DNA of 64,000 nt, from NCBI RefSeq assembly GCF_918741275.1, contig NZ_CAKKNA010000010.1, forward strand, positions 62,001-126,000, read 5' to 3'. Position numbers and translations under genes: made by a program. The notes under the pieces were generated by a model, which was given only the letters and a program-made list of their open reading frames with translations, had not been told where the DNA came from and did not search any database. Shown here in pieces: positions 1-7,428 of this stretch (position 1 is its first letter; each line of letters starts with the position of its first letter). This stretch comes from Bacillus sp. CECT 9360. GTDB taxonomy: Bacteria; Bacillota; Bacilli; Bacillales; DSM-1321.

Positions 1-345
1 GCATTTGTAACTACTACAAATACAGGTAATGTTCTTATTTTTATTGGAGGTCTAATGTGGTGGGCGGCAATACCAATCTTCTTGATGGCATTAGTTTCTC
101 TAAAAAACATAAAAAACAACACGATTATTTTTGTAATTATGATATTTTATTGGATGACATACTCTTTCGCATACTCGGGATCTGGTGATACAAGATTAAG
201 GGCAGTATTTTACATTCTCGCAGTGCTCTTTGCCATGACTTACTTTCAGCAGAAATTTACCAAGTTTAAATTATTTATATACTTTGGGTTATTAATTCCC
301 ATAGTTTTAATTGGGTTATATGTTTCGTACCAGAGTCTCATCTAA
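1..345 (+). CDS. C-terminal part of a polysaccharide polymerase-like membrane protein (partial)
   Basis: The reading frame is open from base 1, so the gene begins outside the window and only about 114 C-terminal residues are seen. They form three or four hydrophobic segments (for example IPIFLMALVSL, FVIMIFYWMTYSFAY and the region near LFIYFGLLIPIVLIGLY) separated by short basic loops, with no soluble domain. Position just before a flippase and UDP-sugar genes suggests an EpsG/Wzy-type polymerase that joins repeat units at the membrane. That function is inferred from context and hydropathy only; another multi-pass membrane protein is possible. Confidence 0.6.
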   Translation, partial: AFVTTTNTGNVLIFIGGLMWWAAIPIFLMALVSLKNIKNNTIIFVIMIFYWMTYSFAYSGSGDTRLRAVFYILAVLFAMTYFQQKFTKFKLFIYFGLLIPIVLIGLYVSYQSLI

Positions 346-398
346 ATGTAAAATTAGGAAAAATAATAAAATATGTTTATTAAAGAAAGACGGTTAGA

Positions 399-690
399 TT
401 AGTATCAGGTGTTTTTGCAGAGTTACTAATTACTAATAGCCTTGGTGGTATCTTTACTGCTTTGGCTATGAGATCAATTAAGAGCATTTGGTAGTTTTAG
501 TTCAATTTAGATCTCCACGATAAACCTAGATATTACTATTGTTAATAGTTGTTGGCTTGCAACGAATGCAGTAGTTCTACCTGATGTAAAAATGGGGGAT
601 TCTACCCTAGTAGTGCAGATGCTGGTGTAACTAAGAACTTTGAAGAAGGTGACTGAATCTGGTGTTCCTGCAAAAAAACTATAGAATTAG
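399..690 (+). pseudogene. decayed hexapeptide-repeat (left-handed beta-helix) acyltransferase remnant
   Basis: No intact ORF spans 346-772. From about 548 the + strand reads NAVVLPDVKMGDSTLVV, then after a frame change ADAGVTKNFEEGD, then SGVPAKK. This is the usual C-terminal order of hexapeptide acetyltransferases (xxVLPxVxIGxxxVVxAGAVVTKDFxxxxVxxGxPAK). At least two frameshifts and in-frame stops interrupt it. The stretch at about 399-490 (GVFAELLITNSLGGIFTALA) is open but not recognised. In a polysaccharide locus such an enzyme would O-acetylate a sugar; here it cannot be functional. Confidence 0.6.
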
Positions 691-772
691 ATCAGCGCTA
701 TCTAAAGCGAGTAATTAAAGGATGTAATTTGATCTATTTTTTTGATTATCGACTGAAGTAGAATAGAGGAAA

Positions 773-2056
773 ATGATGATTAAAGAAAAAAAACGGATCT
801 TGGATTCACAGTATTTTAAATATATTTATCAATTAACAATGGGTTCATTTCTTGCTCAAATGATTACTATTATTATCGCACCTATAATGACAAGATTATA
901 TACACCAGAACAGATAGGTATATACACGTTAATATTGACTTTAGTAGCAATGTTTGGACCTGTTTTGTGTGGGAAATATGATCACGCTATAGTAACCGCA
1001 GAAAATGAAAAAGAAGTAATGCAATTAATAGTTGGAAGTATGTTGTTTTCATTTTTATTTATAGTTTTAATTACCATAGGCTATAAGTTTTATCTAACAA
1101 TAAATCCAAAAATAACAGAAGAGGTAGGAGGATCTGCCTATTTAATAATTGCTATTTTATTTCTTACCGTATTTGTTAATATTCTAACTGCTTATAACAA
1201 TAGGCATAAAGAATATAAGACTATATCTTCTGTAATAGTCACTAGATCTCTAGCGCAAAATGTTGGAATAGTGATATTTGGATTACTCAAATTAGGATCA
1301 ATAGGATTATTATTATCTCAATTATTAGGAATGCTAGTAGGTTTTAAACGGCAAGGGAAGCATTTATATCAAAATAGGATTCAACTAAAGAATATTCATT
1401 TACAGGGAATTAAAACATCTTTAATTAAATATAAAAATTTACCTATGTTTTCGATGCCAGCACATTTAATCAATACAGCTTCTTACTCAATTTTAAATTT
1501 TTTTATTATCGGACTGTTTGGACTTGGAATTTTTGGATACTATGCTATTTCCTACAGAATATTAGGGTTACCTTTAAATATAATTAGTATGAATGTTTCA
1601 AAGGTATTTTTCCAAAAAGCTTCAGAAGAAAATCAGTTGACAGGGAATTATAGTAAATCGTTAAAACAAATAAGCCTTTTCCTTTTATGTCTGTCTATAC
1701 CTATGGTTATGATATTAATGATATTAGGACCATATATATTTGAGCTGGTTTTTGGAGAGGAATGGAATGTGGCCGGTTTTTTTGTACAAATACTTGCACC
1801 GATGTATGGAGTTAGGTTTATTGTGTCAGCACTAACTCCAGCATTGATTATATCAGGTAAACAAAAGGCAGAGTTTTATATGTCTAGTCTATTTATCGTT
1901 GGATCGGTTGTCTCTTACATTATTTGCAAAATAATGGGATTGGATATTTATACGTTCCTATCCTGTATAAGTATTACTTATTCAATAATTTATACAATCT
2001 TCTATTTATATATATTTAAATTAAGTAATGATAGTACAACTGAACTAAATTTTTAA
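773..2056 (+). CDS. oligosaccharide flippase (Wzx/PST family)
   Basis: A 427-residue, almost wholly hydrophobic protein with about 12 membrane segments, the usual size and pattern of Wzx/RfbX-type flippases of the MATE/MOP superfamily. The N-terminus (SFLAQMITIIIAPIMTRLYTPEQIGIYTLI) is typical: a first helix, then a conserved 'RLYTPEQIGIY'-like loop. It would move undecaprenyl-linked repeat units across the membrane. A ribosome binding site (AGAGGAAA) lies directly before the tandem ATG at 773/776. It precedes the wecC homologue by 20 bp and probably shares its transcript. Base composition is more AT-rich than the downstream sugar genes, as is common for surface-polysaccharide loci. Confidence 0.85.
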   Translation: MMIKEKKRILDSQYFKYIYQLTMGSFLAQMITIIIAPIMTRLYTPEQIGIYTLILTLVAMFGPVLCGKYDHAIVTAENEKEVMQLIVGSMLFSFLFIVLITIGYKFYLTINPKITEEVGGSAYLIIAILFLTVFVNILTAYNNRHKEYKTISSVIVTRSLAQNVGIVIFGLLKLGSIGLLLSQLLGMLVGFKRQGKHLYQNRIQLKNIHLQGIKTSLIKYKNLPMFSMPAHLINTASYSILNFFIIGLFGLGIFGYYAISYRILGLPLNIISMNVSKVFFQKASEENQLTGNYSKSLKQISLFLLCLSIPMVMILMILGPYIFELVFGEEWNVAGFFVQILAPMYGVRFIVSALTPALIISGKQKAEFYMSSLFIVGSVVSYIICKIMGLDIYTFLSCISITYSIIYTIFYLYIFKLSNDSTTELNF

Positions 2057-2076
2057 GAGAAAAGGGTGTTAAACGA

Positions 2077-3297
2077 ATGATTAATATTATTGGATTGGGT
2101 TATATAGGTTTACCTACTGCTTTAATTCTAGCGAAAAGCGGAAACAAAGTTGTGGGAACTGACTATAACACAGATTTAGTAGATTCATTAAACAATGGTG
2201 AGCTTACATTTGAGGAGAATGGACTTGAAGAACTGTTTTCAGAGGCAAGGTCTAATGGTATTACCTTTACAACAGAATATCAAAAATCCCATACTTATAT
2301 TCTTGCAGTACCTACGCCATATATAAAAGAGAGCAAAAAGCTAGATCCGAAGTATGTCATTTCAGCAGTAAACAGCGTCCTAGACGTTTGTGAAAAAGGT
2401 GCTGTCATTATTATAGAGTCAACCATTTCACCAGGAACAATTGATAAATATATTAGACCAGAAATAGAAAAAAGAGAATATGTCATTGGAGATGACGTAC
2501 ATCTCTTACATGCCCCGGAAAGAATTATTCCTGGGAATATGATTTTTGAGTTAGTGAATAACTCAAGAACAATTGGAGCGGATGATCCTGAAATCGGTGA
2601 AAAGGTAAAAGGGTTATATGCGAGCTTCTGCAAGGCTGACATTTTCGTGACAGATATTAGATCAGCAGAGATGACTAAGGTTGTAGAAAACACGTACAGA
2701 GATATTAATATTGCATTTGCTAATGAGTTAGCCAAAATATGTCGTACTGATAATATGGATGTATATGAGATTATTAAAATTGCTAATATGCACCCACGCG
2801 TAAATATATTACAACCTGGTCCAGGGGTTGGAGGACATTGCATTTCAGTAGATCCATGGTTCTTAGTTGGGGACTATCCAGACCTAACAAATCTAATTTT
2901 GGCAGCTAGAAAAATAAATGATTCTATGCCTAGACATGTATTAGGCCGAATAAGAGATATAATGAGAGAGCATGGTATTAAAGATATATCAAAAGTTGGT
3001 CTATACGGATTAGCGTATAAAGAAAACGTTGACGATACAAGAGAAAGTCCCACACTCCAACTATTAGAAAGAATGGACGAGCACTTAGCATTTGGAGTTA
3101 AAGTATTTGATCCATTCGTAAAGCGTAGAATTGTAGACCATCAATTTATGAACTTTGAAGACTTTTTAAATGAGATAGAGATCATGGTAATTATGGTAGG
3201 ACATGATCATATAAAAAACAACATGAATCTCATTAAGGACAAGTTTGTTCTTGATACCAAAAATGTCTGTGTGTTTGAAGATTCATATAAATTATAA
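2077..3297 (+). CDS. wecC: UDP-N-acetyl-D-mannosamine dehydrogenase (WecC-type)
   Basis: A 406-residue UDP-glucose/GDP-mannose dehydrogenase. It would oxidise UDP-ManNAc to UDP-ManNAcA with two NAD+. The N-terminal Rossmann motif GLGYIGLPTA is at 6-15. The catalytic motif GGHCISVDPWFL puts the nucleophilic Cys at 255. The C-terminal UDP-binding domain includes YGLAYKENVDDTRESP near 310. Length matches WecC better than UDP-glucose dehydrogenase, and the next gene makes UDP-ManNAc, which supports the substrate. RBS AGAAAAGGGTG lies upstream of ATG 2077. The pair supplies acidic amino-sugar for a capsule, teichuronic acid-like polymer or S-layer anchor glycan. Confidence 0.88.
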   Translation: MINIIGLGYIGLPTALILAKSGNKVVGTDYNTDLVDSLNNGELTFEENGLEELFSEARSNGITFTTEYQKSHTYILAVPTPYIKESKKLDPKYVISAVNSVLDVCEKGAVIIIESTISPGTIDKYIRPEIEKREYVIGDDVHLLHAPERIIPGNMIFELVNNSRTIGADDPEIGEKVKGLYASFCKADIFVTDIRSAEMTKVVENTYRDINIAFANELAKICRTDNMDVYEIIKIANMHPRVNILQPGPGVGGHCISVDPWFLVGDYPDLTNLILAARKINDSMPRHVLGRIRDIMREHGIKDISKVGLYGLAYKENVDDTRESPTLQLLERMDEHLAFGVKVFDPFVKRRIVDHQFMNFEDFLNEIEIMVIMVGHDHIKNNMNLIKDKFVLDTKNVCVFEDSYKL

Positions 3298-3316
3298 AGT
3301 AAAGTTGGTTGATTTT

Positions 3317-4411
3317 ATGAATAAAAAAGTAATGGTTGTCTTCGGGACTCGACCAGAGGCTATTAAAATGTGCCCCTTAGTTAAGGAACTAAAAACAAGA
3401 GATAAATTGGATACGGTAGTTTGTGTTACAGGTCAGCATAGAGAAATGTTAGATCAAGTCTTGGATGCTTTTAAAGTTATTCCTGATTATGATCTTTCAA
3501 TCATGAAAGCAAAACAGACATTATTTGATGTGACTATAAATATTTTAGAAAAAATGAAAGTTGTGTTGGAGGAAATAAAACCGGATGTGGTTTTAGTACA
3601 TGGTGATACTTCCACAACTTTTGTTACAACTTTAGCTTGCTTCTACTTACAGATACCAGTTGGTCATGTAGAGGCGGGACTAAGAACGTATAATATTTAC
3701 TCTCCATACCCAGAAGAATTCAATCGTCAAGCTGTTGGCATTGTAGCGAAGTATAATTTTGCTCCTACTGAAATGTCAAAAGAAAACTTGATTAAAGAGG
3801 GTAAAGTCCCATCTACTATATATGTGACTGGCAATACTGCCATTGATGCACTCAAAACAACTGTTAGGGATGATTATTCTCATGAGCAACTTGATTGGGC
3901 AGCAGATAGCAGACTTATTATGATAACTGCTCATAGAAGAGAAAATCTTGGCGAACCGATGAGAAATATGTTTAAAGCCATCAAAAAAATTGTGGATGAG
4001 TATCCAGATATTAAGGCGATATATCCTATTCATATGAACCCAGTAGTTAGACAAGTAGCTAATGAGATTTTAGGGGACTGTGACAGGATAAGAATTATTG
4101 AGCCTTTAGAAGTCTTGGACTTTCATAATTTTCTTTCAAGATCATATTTAATACTGACTGATAGTGGTGGTATCCAAGAAGAAGCTCCAAGCCTCGGAAA
4201 GCCGGTATTGGTTATGCGTGATACTACAGAGCGGCCTGAAGGCATATCAGCAGGAACACTAAAATTAGTTGGTACAGATGAAGAAACTATATATAAGACT
4301 TTCAAACTATTACTAGAAGATAAAGTTGAGTATGAAAAAATGAGTCATGCAAGCAATCCATACGGCGATGGTTTTGCCAGTAAGAGGATAGCGGATGTGT
4401 TGGAGGGTTAG
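3317..4411 (+). CDS. wecB: UDP-N-acetylglucosamine 2-epimerase (non-hydrolysing)
   Basis: A 364-residue protein that interconverts UDP-GlcNAc and UDP-ManNAc. Diagnostic motifs are VVFGTRPEAIKMCPL at the N-terminus, HGDTSTTF, GHVEAGLRTYN, ITAHRRENLGEPM, and DSGGIQEEAPSLGKPVLVMR followed by TERPEG. The frame extends upstream to an ATG at 3245, but that would overlap the wecC homologue by 53 bp and add a non-conserved leader. ATG 3317, giving MNKKVMVVFGTRPE, fits the family start. Its ribosome binding site is weak, so translation may be coupled to the upstream gene. Last gene of the polysaccharide locus. Confidence 0.9.
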   Translation: MNKKVMVVFGTRPEAIKMCPLVKELKTRDKLDTVVCVTGQHREMLDQVLDAFKVIPDYDLSIMKAKQTLFDVTINILEKMKVVLEEIKPDVVLVHGDTSTTFVTTLACFYLQIPVGHVEAGLRTYNIYSPYPEEFNRQAVGIVAKYNFAPTEMSKENLIKEGKVPSTIYVTGNTAIDALKTTVRDDYSHEQLDWAADSRLIMITAHRRENLGEPMRNMFKAIKKIVDEYPDIKAIYPIHMNPVVRQVANEILGDCDRIRIIEPLEVLDFHNFLSRSYLILTDSGGIQEEAPSLGKPVLVMRDTTERPEGISAGTLKLVGTDEETIYKTFKLLLEDKVEYEKMSHASNPYGDGFASKRIADVLEG

Positions 4412-5426
4412 TTCTTAAAATGCATAAATTTCTTTTCGGACAGCCGTTATCCACTGCATGGATTATTCTTTTACCTTTCATACTAACCAGCCCCAGTGTC
4501 TAACGAGCTGAGTACAGGAATAATAGTGATTATAGTTAAAAAAGTAGAAGCAGTTGCTCTAATACGGAGTTTAATATAAATAGCTTCAAACGCTTCCAGG
4601 TCAAGAATTTATTATCACATCACTATAAAGGAATTGGGTCCATATTGGATAAGGGTGATGACATACAGTCATCGCCCCAACAGTTTGACGGATAAACTTA
4701 TTTTTAGTGTGTAAGTTAACTTACGGATGCTTTAATGTTTGAAAGTTCAATCAGAGTAAATGTCAGGACGGCGATAGCGTGCCTGGACACTAGTAGAGAA
4801 ATCTTAAGGTTAGAGCTTGGTGCCAACATAAATTCACATGATGTGCTGCTAATCATTTACCCCGATCCCCTTAGGAATGTATACGACTGAAGTATGTACC
4901 GTTTGGCCACTGCGTCGTAAGTAGGTTATTTAAATTTTTGGGCTTACTATAGGAACTAAGCCTCTTGGGTCTTCTCCTTGTATAACAATACTCCCCGCTA
5001 ACATAAAAAGAAGAATTATTATCTTCTTTTCTACTATCCCACAGGAGTTATAGTTACATAAAATTTTTTAAAACCCTTCTGGATATCTCCTTGTTTGATT
5101 CGACAAAATAATCAAAATATGATTACTCTTAGTATTGAATTTTCCTTTTTAACCTTTTTAATCTCATAAATACGGTAATGATAAAAGCATAATATCTGAA
5201 AAAAATGTGAACTTCCCCTAAATATATAAGTTATAAAACCGATACAAATTAAGAATCGAGTTTTATTTACTGGTTTAGATTAATAATACAAAGGTTATAA
5301 AGATTTAGAAAGAATAATAATGAATGTTTACATTTTTTCCGACAAATGGTAACATTTTTATACATAGTTCTTTATACCCTTATTTACCAGCTTATTCAAG
5401 GCTGTAATTGAACAAATATTATAAAG
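4412..5426. other. gene-free region of about 1 kb
   Basis: No ORF with a plausible ribosome binding site or recognisable residues was found on either strand. It holds a 10-bp hairpin at 4653-4677 (GGGTGATGAC and GTCATCGCCC, one wobble) without a T-run, and a small A/T-type hairpin at 5006-5030 (AAAAGAAGA with TCTTCTTTT) that could end leftward or rightward transcripts. The rest is AT-rich and looks decayed. It separates the polysaccharide locus from the riboswitch. Confidence 0.5.
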
Positions 5427-5546
5427 CACATAAATCGTACGAAATGGCAAAGTTATCGAAAGATAATGGCGCAAAGCTAAAGGGGCTAAAGCAATATTTG
5501 CAAAGCCAGCCAGCTATCGAATACGATTTCTCCTACGATTTATGTG
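5427..5546 (+). ncRNA. cyclic di-GMP-I (GEMM-I) riboswitch
   Basis: The core follows the GEMM-I pattern in order: ATGGCAAA, a short stem capped by a GAAA tetraloop (GTTATC-GAAA-GATAAT, 5452-5467), the GCGCAAAGC junction (5470-5478), a tetraloop-receptor arm (GGGGCTAAAGC ... GCAAAGCCAGCC) and CAGCTATCG at the 3' side. P1 is formed by AAATCGTA (5432-5439) with TACGATTT (5522-5529). A second, longer partner follows: CACATAAATCGTA (5427-5439) is perfectly complementary to TACGATTTATGTG (5534-5546). The element ends 8 bp before the ribosome binding site of the next small gene, so control of translation is likely. Confidence 0.87.
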
Positions 5547-5567
5547 AGTATCAAGGGAGGACATGCT

Positions 5568-5738
5568 TTGAACAAAACCTACTATAAATTACGATTTTTA
5601 TGGCATTATGCAAAGCAGAGGCATAATGAAGTTCTGATTGAGGATTGTTTATCGGAACCTTTAATCGCAAAAATGCGATTAAAAGCCTCATATCATAAAA
5701 ACGAAGCAATGAAATATAATACAAAACTGGTTTTCTAA
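5568..5738 (+). CDS. small basic protein of unknown function under c-di-GMP riboswitch control
   Basis: A 56-residue protein (first residues NKTYYKLRFLWHYAKQRHN) starting at TTG 5568, chosen because AAGGGAGG (5553-5560) sits 7 bases upstream. An in-frame GTG at 5544 lies inside the riboswitch and has no ribosome binding site. It is rich in Lys/Arg/Tyr/His, has no signal peptide, membrane segment or Cys pair, and is probably mostly helical with amphipathic stretches. I do not recognise the family. Its place directly behind a c-di-GMP-I riboswitch and before a strong terminator makes it a one-gene c-di-GMP-responsive unit; a link to motility, biofilm or surface polysaccharide is inference only. 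Confidence 0.7.
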   Translation: MNKTYYKLRFLWHYAKQRHNEVLIEDCLSEPLIAKMRLKASYHKNEAMKYNTKLVF

Positions 5739-5784
5739 AAAGCGGCAAATTGTCTTAGACAAGACATTTTGCCGCTTTTTTTTC
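5738..5784 (+). terminator. intrinsic terminator after the riboswitch-controlled gene
   Basis: AAAAAGCGGCAAAaTGTCTT-type arms: AAAGCGGCAAATTGTCTTA pairs with AGACATTTTGCCGCTTT, followed by a run of eight T. It follows the stop codon immediately, so the riboswitch unit is monocistronic. Confidence 0.85.
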
Positions 5785-5877
5785 TTTTTAAGGGGCAACA
5801 TTTGATACAATAGGAATGAATTTGGAATTATCTTTTAACTTCAAATGGATGATAAAAGTGTAAAGGGATGAATAACT

Positions 5878-6264
5878 TTGAAACTTAACAGGATTCATCA
5901 TATTGCCATTATTAGCTCGGATTATCAAAAATCAAAAAACTTTTATGTCAACATCCTTGGGTTAACTCCGATCCAAGAAGTATATAGGGAAGACAGACAG
6001 TCTTATAAGCTTGATCTGGAAGTAAATGGCCAATACCAAATTGAACTCTTCTCTTTCCCTGATCCGCCTGAACGGGCAAGCTATCCAGAAGCGGCAGGGC
6101 TGCGCCATCTTTCATTTGAAGTGGATAATATAGAAGAAAGTGTCCGTGAATTGGAGCTGCATAGTCTAAGAGTTGAGCCAATTCGAATCGACCCTTATTC
6201 GAAAAAGAAATTTACCTTTTTTACTGATCCGGATGGGCTGCCGATTGAACTATATGAATTATAG
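5878..6264 (+). CDS. VOC (glyoxalase/bleomycin resistance) family protein, YaeR/YwkD-like
   Basis: A 128-residue single-domain protein with the vicinal-oxygen-chelate fold: two beta-alpha-beta-beta-beta modules beginning HHIAIISSDYQKSKNFYVNILGL and LRHLSFEVDNIEESVREL. The four expected metal ligands are present as His8, Glu56, His77 and Glu124 (IELYEL). This subgroup is commonly annotated lactoylglutathione lyase, but the substrate of the Bacillus members is not settled. TTG start at 5878 follows AAAGGGATG with proper spacing. It is separate from manA by 91 bp. Function beyond metal-dependent lyase/isomerase-type chemistry is not known. Confidence 0.8.
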   Translation: MKLNRIHHIAIISSDYQKSKNFYVNILGLTPIQEVYREDRQSYKLDLEVNGQYQIELFSFPDPPERASYPEAAGLRHLSFEVDNIEESVRELELHSLRVEPIRIDPYSKKKFTFFTDPDGLPIELYEL

Positions 6265-6318
6265 GTTTTAACCTTAAATAATAAACTATAATTAGGCTAC
6301 ATACTTAAGTCATAGCTA

Positions 6319-6332
6319 AGCGTGTACACGCT
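6319..6332. promoter_or_regulatory. perfect 14-bp palindrome upstream of manA
   Basis: AGCGTGTACACGCT is a perfect palindrome 23 bp before the manA start. It could be an operator or a small hairpin in the leader. No matching site was seen elsewhere in the window, so the binding protein is unknown. Confidence 0.4.
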
Positions 6333-6355
6333 AAATAAATATAGGGAGGCTTTTT

Positions 6356-7303
6356 ATGTGTCAGCCATTATTTTTGGAACCAATTTATCAAGAACGAATA
6401 TGGGGCGGAACTGCTTTAAGGGATCAATTCGGTTATCAAATTCCTTCCGAACAAACTGGCGAATGCTGGGCGATTTCCGGACATCCGAATGGGCAGAGTG
6501 TAGTCAAAAACGGTCCACATTCCGGTAAAACAATCGGGGAGCTTTGGAAAACAAATCGTGCACTTTTTGGAAACTACCCTTCTGAAGTATTTCCGCTTTT
6601 GACAAAAATACTTGATGCAGATGCAGATCTATCTGTCCAGGTACATCCGGATGATAAATATGCCAAGCTTCATGAGAATGGAGAACTTGGAAAAACGGAA
6701 TGCTGGTACATCATTGATTGTAAGGATAACGCAGAGCTTGTGTATGGGCATACGGCTAGCGCAAAAGAAGAATTCATTCGCCAAGTGGAAGCAGGAAAAT
6801 GGAATGAACTTCTCCAAAGAGTAAAGATCAAACCAGGTGATTTCTTTTATGTCCCCAGCGGTACGGTTCACGCTATATGTGAAGGAACGCTTGTATTGGA
6901 AACCCAGCAAAGCTCAGACACGACTTACAGGGTTTATGATTATGACCGGACAGATCAGGGCGGGAATAAACGGGAGTTACATTTGGAGAAAGCGATTGAA
7001 GTGACCACAGTCCCCCATACTGATGCCAAAACAGAATTTGACGTCCAAGAGAAATCGGGTGTGAAGATTACCACTTTTGTGGAAGCGGAATATTTTTCGG
7101 TTTATAAATGGGATGTTAACGGAGAAGCCGATTTTAACCAAGACAAGCCGTTCCTGCTTTTCAGTATCCTGAACGGTGAAGGACTATTGAAAGTTGGAGA
7201 GGAAAGTTACCCAATACGAAAGGGCGATCACTTTATTATGCCTGCAAACAGCGGAGACTTCGCGATGGAAGGCAAGTTGGAGATTATTGTTTCGCATCCA
7301 TGA
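6356..7303 (+). CDS. manA: mannose-6-phosphate isomerase, class I
   Basis: A 315-residue zinc enzyme interconverting mannose-6-P and fructose-6-P, the same length as B. subtilis ManA/Pmi. The N-terminus LEPIYQERIWGGTAL is characteristic. Predicted zinc ligands are Gln95 and His97 (QVHPDD), Glu115 (KTECWYI) and His172 (GTVHAICEG). The active-site segment LETQQSSDTTYRVYDYDR follows, and a C-terminal cupin half ends the protein. Ribosome binding site AGGGAGG precedes ATG 6356. Although 8 kb from the mannosidase cluster, it supplies the last step needed to bring released mannose into glycolysis; it can equally feed GDP-mannose synthesis. Confidence 0.92.
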   Translation: MCQPLFLEPIYQERIWGGTALRDQFGYQIPSEQTGECWAISGHPNGQSVVKNGPHSGKTIGELWKTNRALFGNYPSEVFPLLTKILDADADLSVQVHPDDKYAKLHENGELGKTECWYIIDCKDNAELVYGHTASAKEEFIRQVEAGKWNELLQRVKIKPGDFFYVPSGTVHAICEGTLVLETQQSSDTTYRVYDYDRTDQGGNKRELHLEKAIEVTTVPHTDAKTEFDVQEKSGVKITTFVEAEYFSVYKWDVNGEADFNQDKPFLLFSILNGEGLLKVGEESYPIRKGDHFIMPANSGDFAMEGKLEIIVSHP

Positions 7304-7428
7304 TTCACGTACAGAAAAAACGCCTTCAAATTCATGTTTAAGCATGCATTACTACACTTTCTACCATTCTTTTTTTCTTTAGAAAAGTACGTCTATTATA
7401 ATGATAAAGTGTGAAAAGAGGTGTTTCT

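Noticed and set aside
2295..2843. 182-residue ORF on the minus strand inside the wecC homologue
   Set aside because: It is fully antisense to a gene with clear catalytic motifs, has no ribosome binding site and no recognisable residues.
4653..4677. Terminator for the polysaccharide locus
   Set aside because: The 10-bp hairpin has no T-run and lies 240 bp after the last gene; a terminator role cannot be supported.
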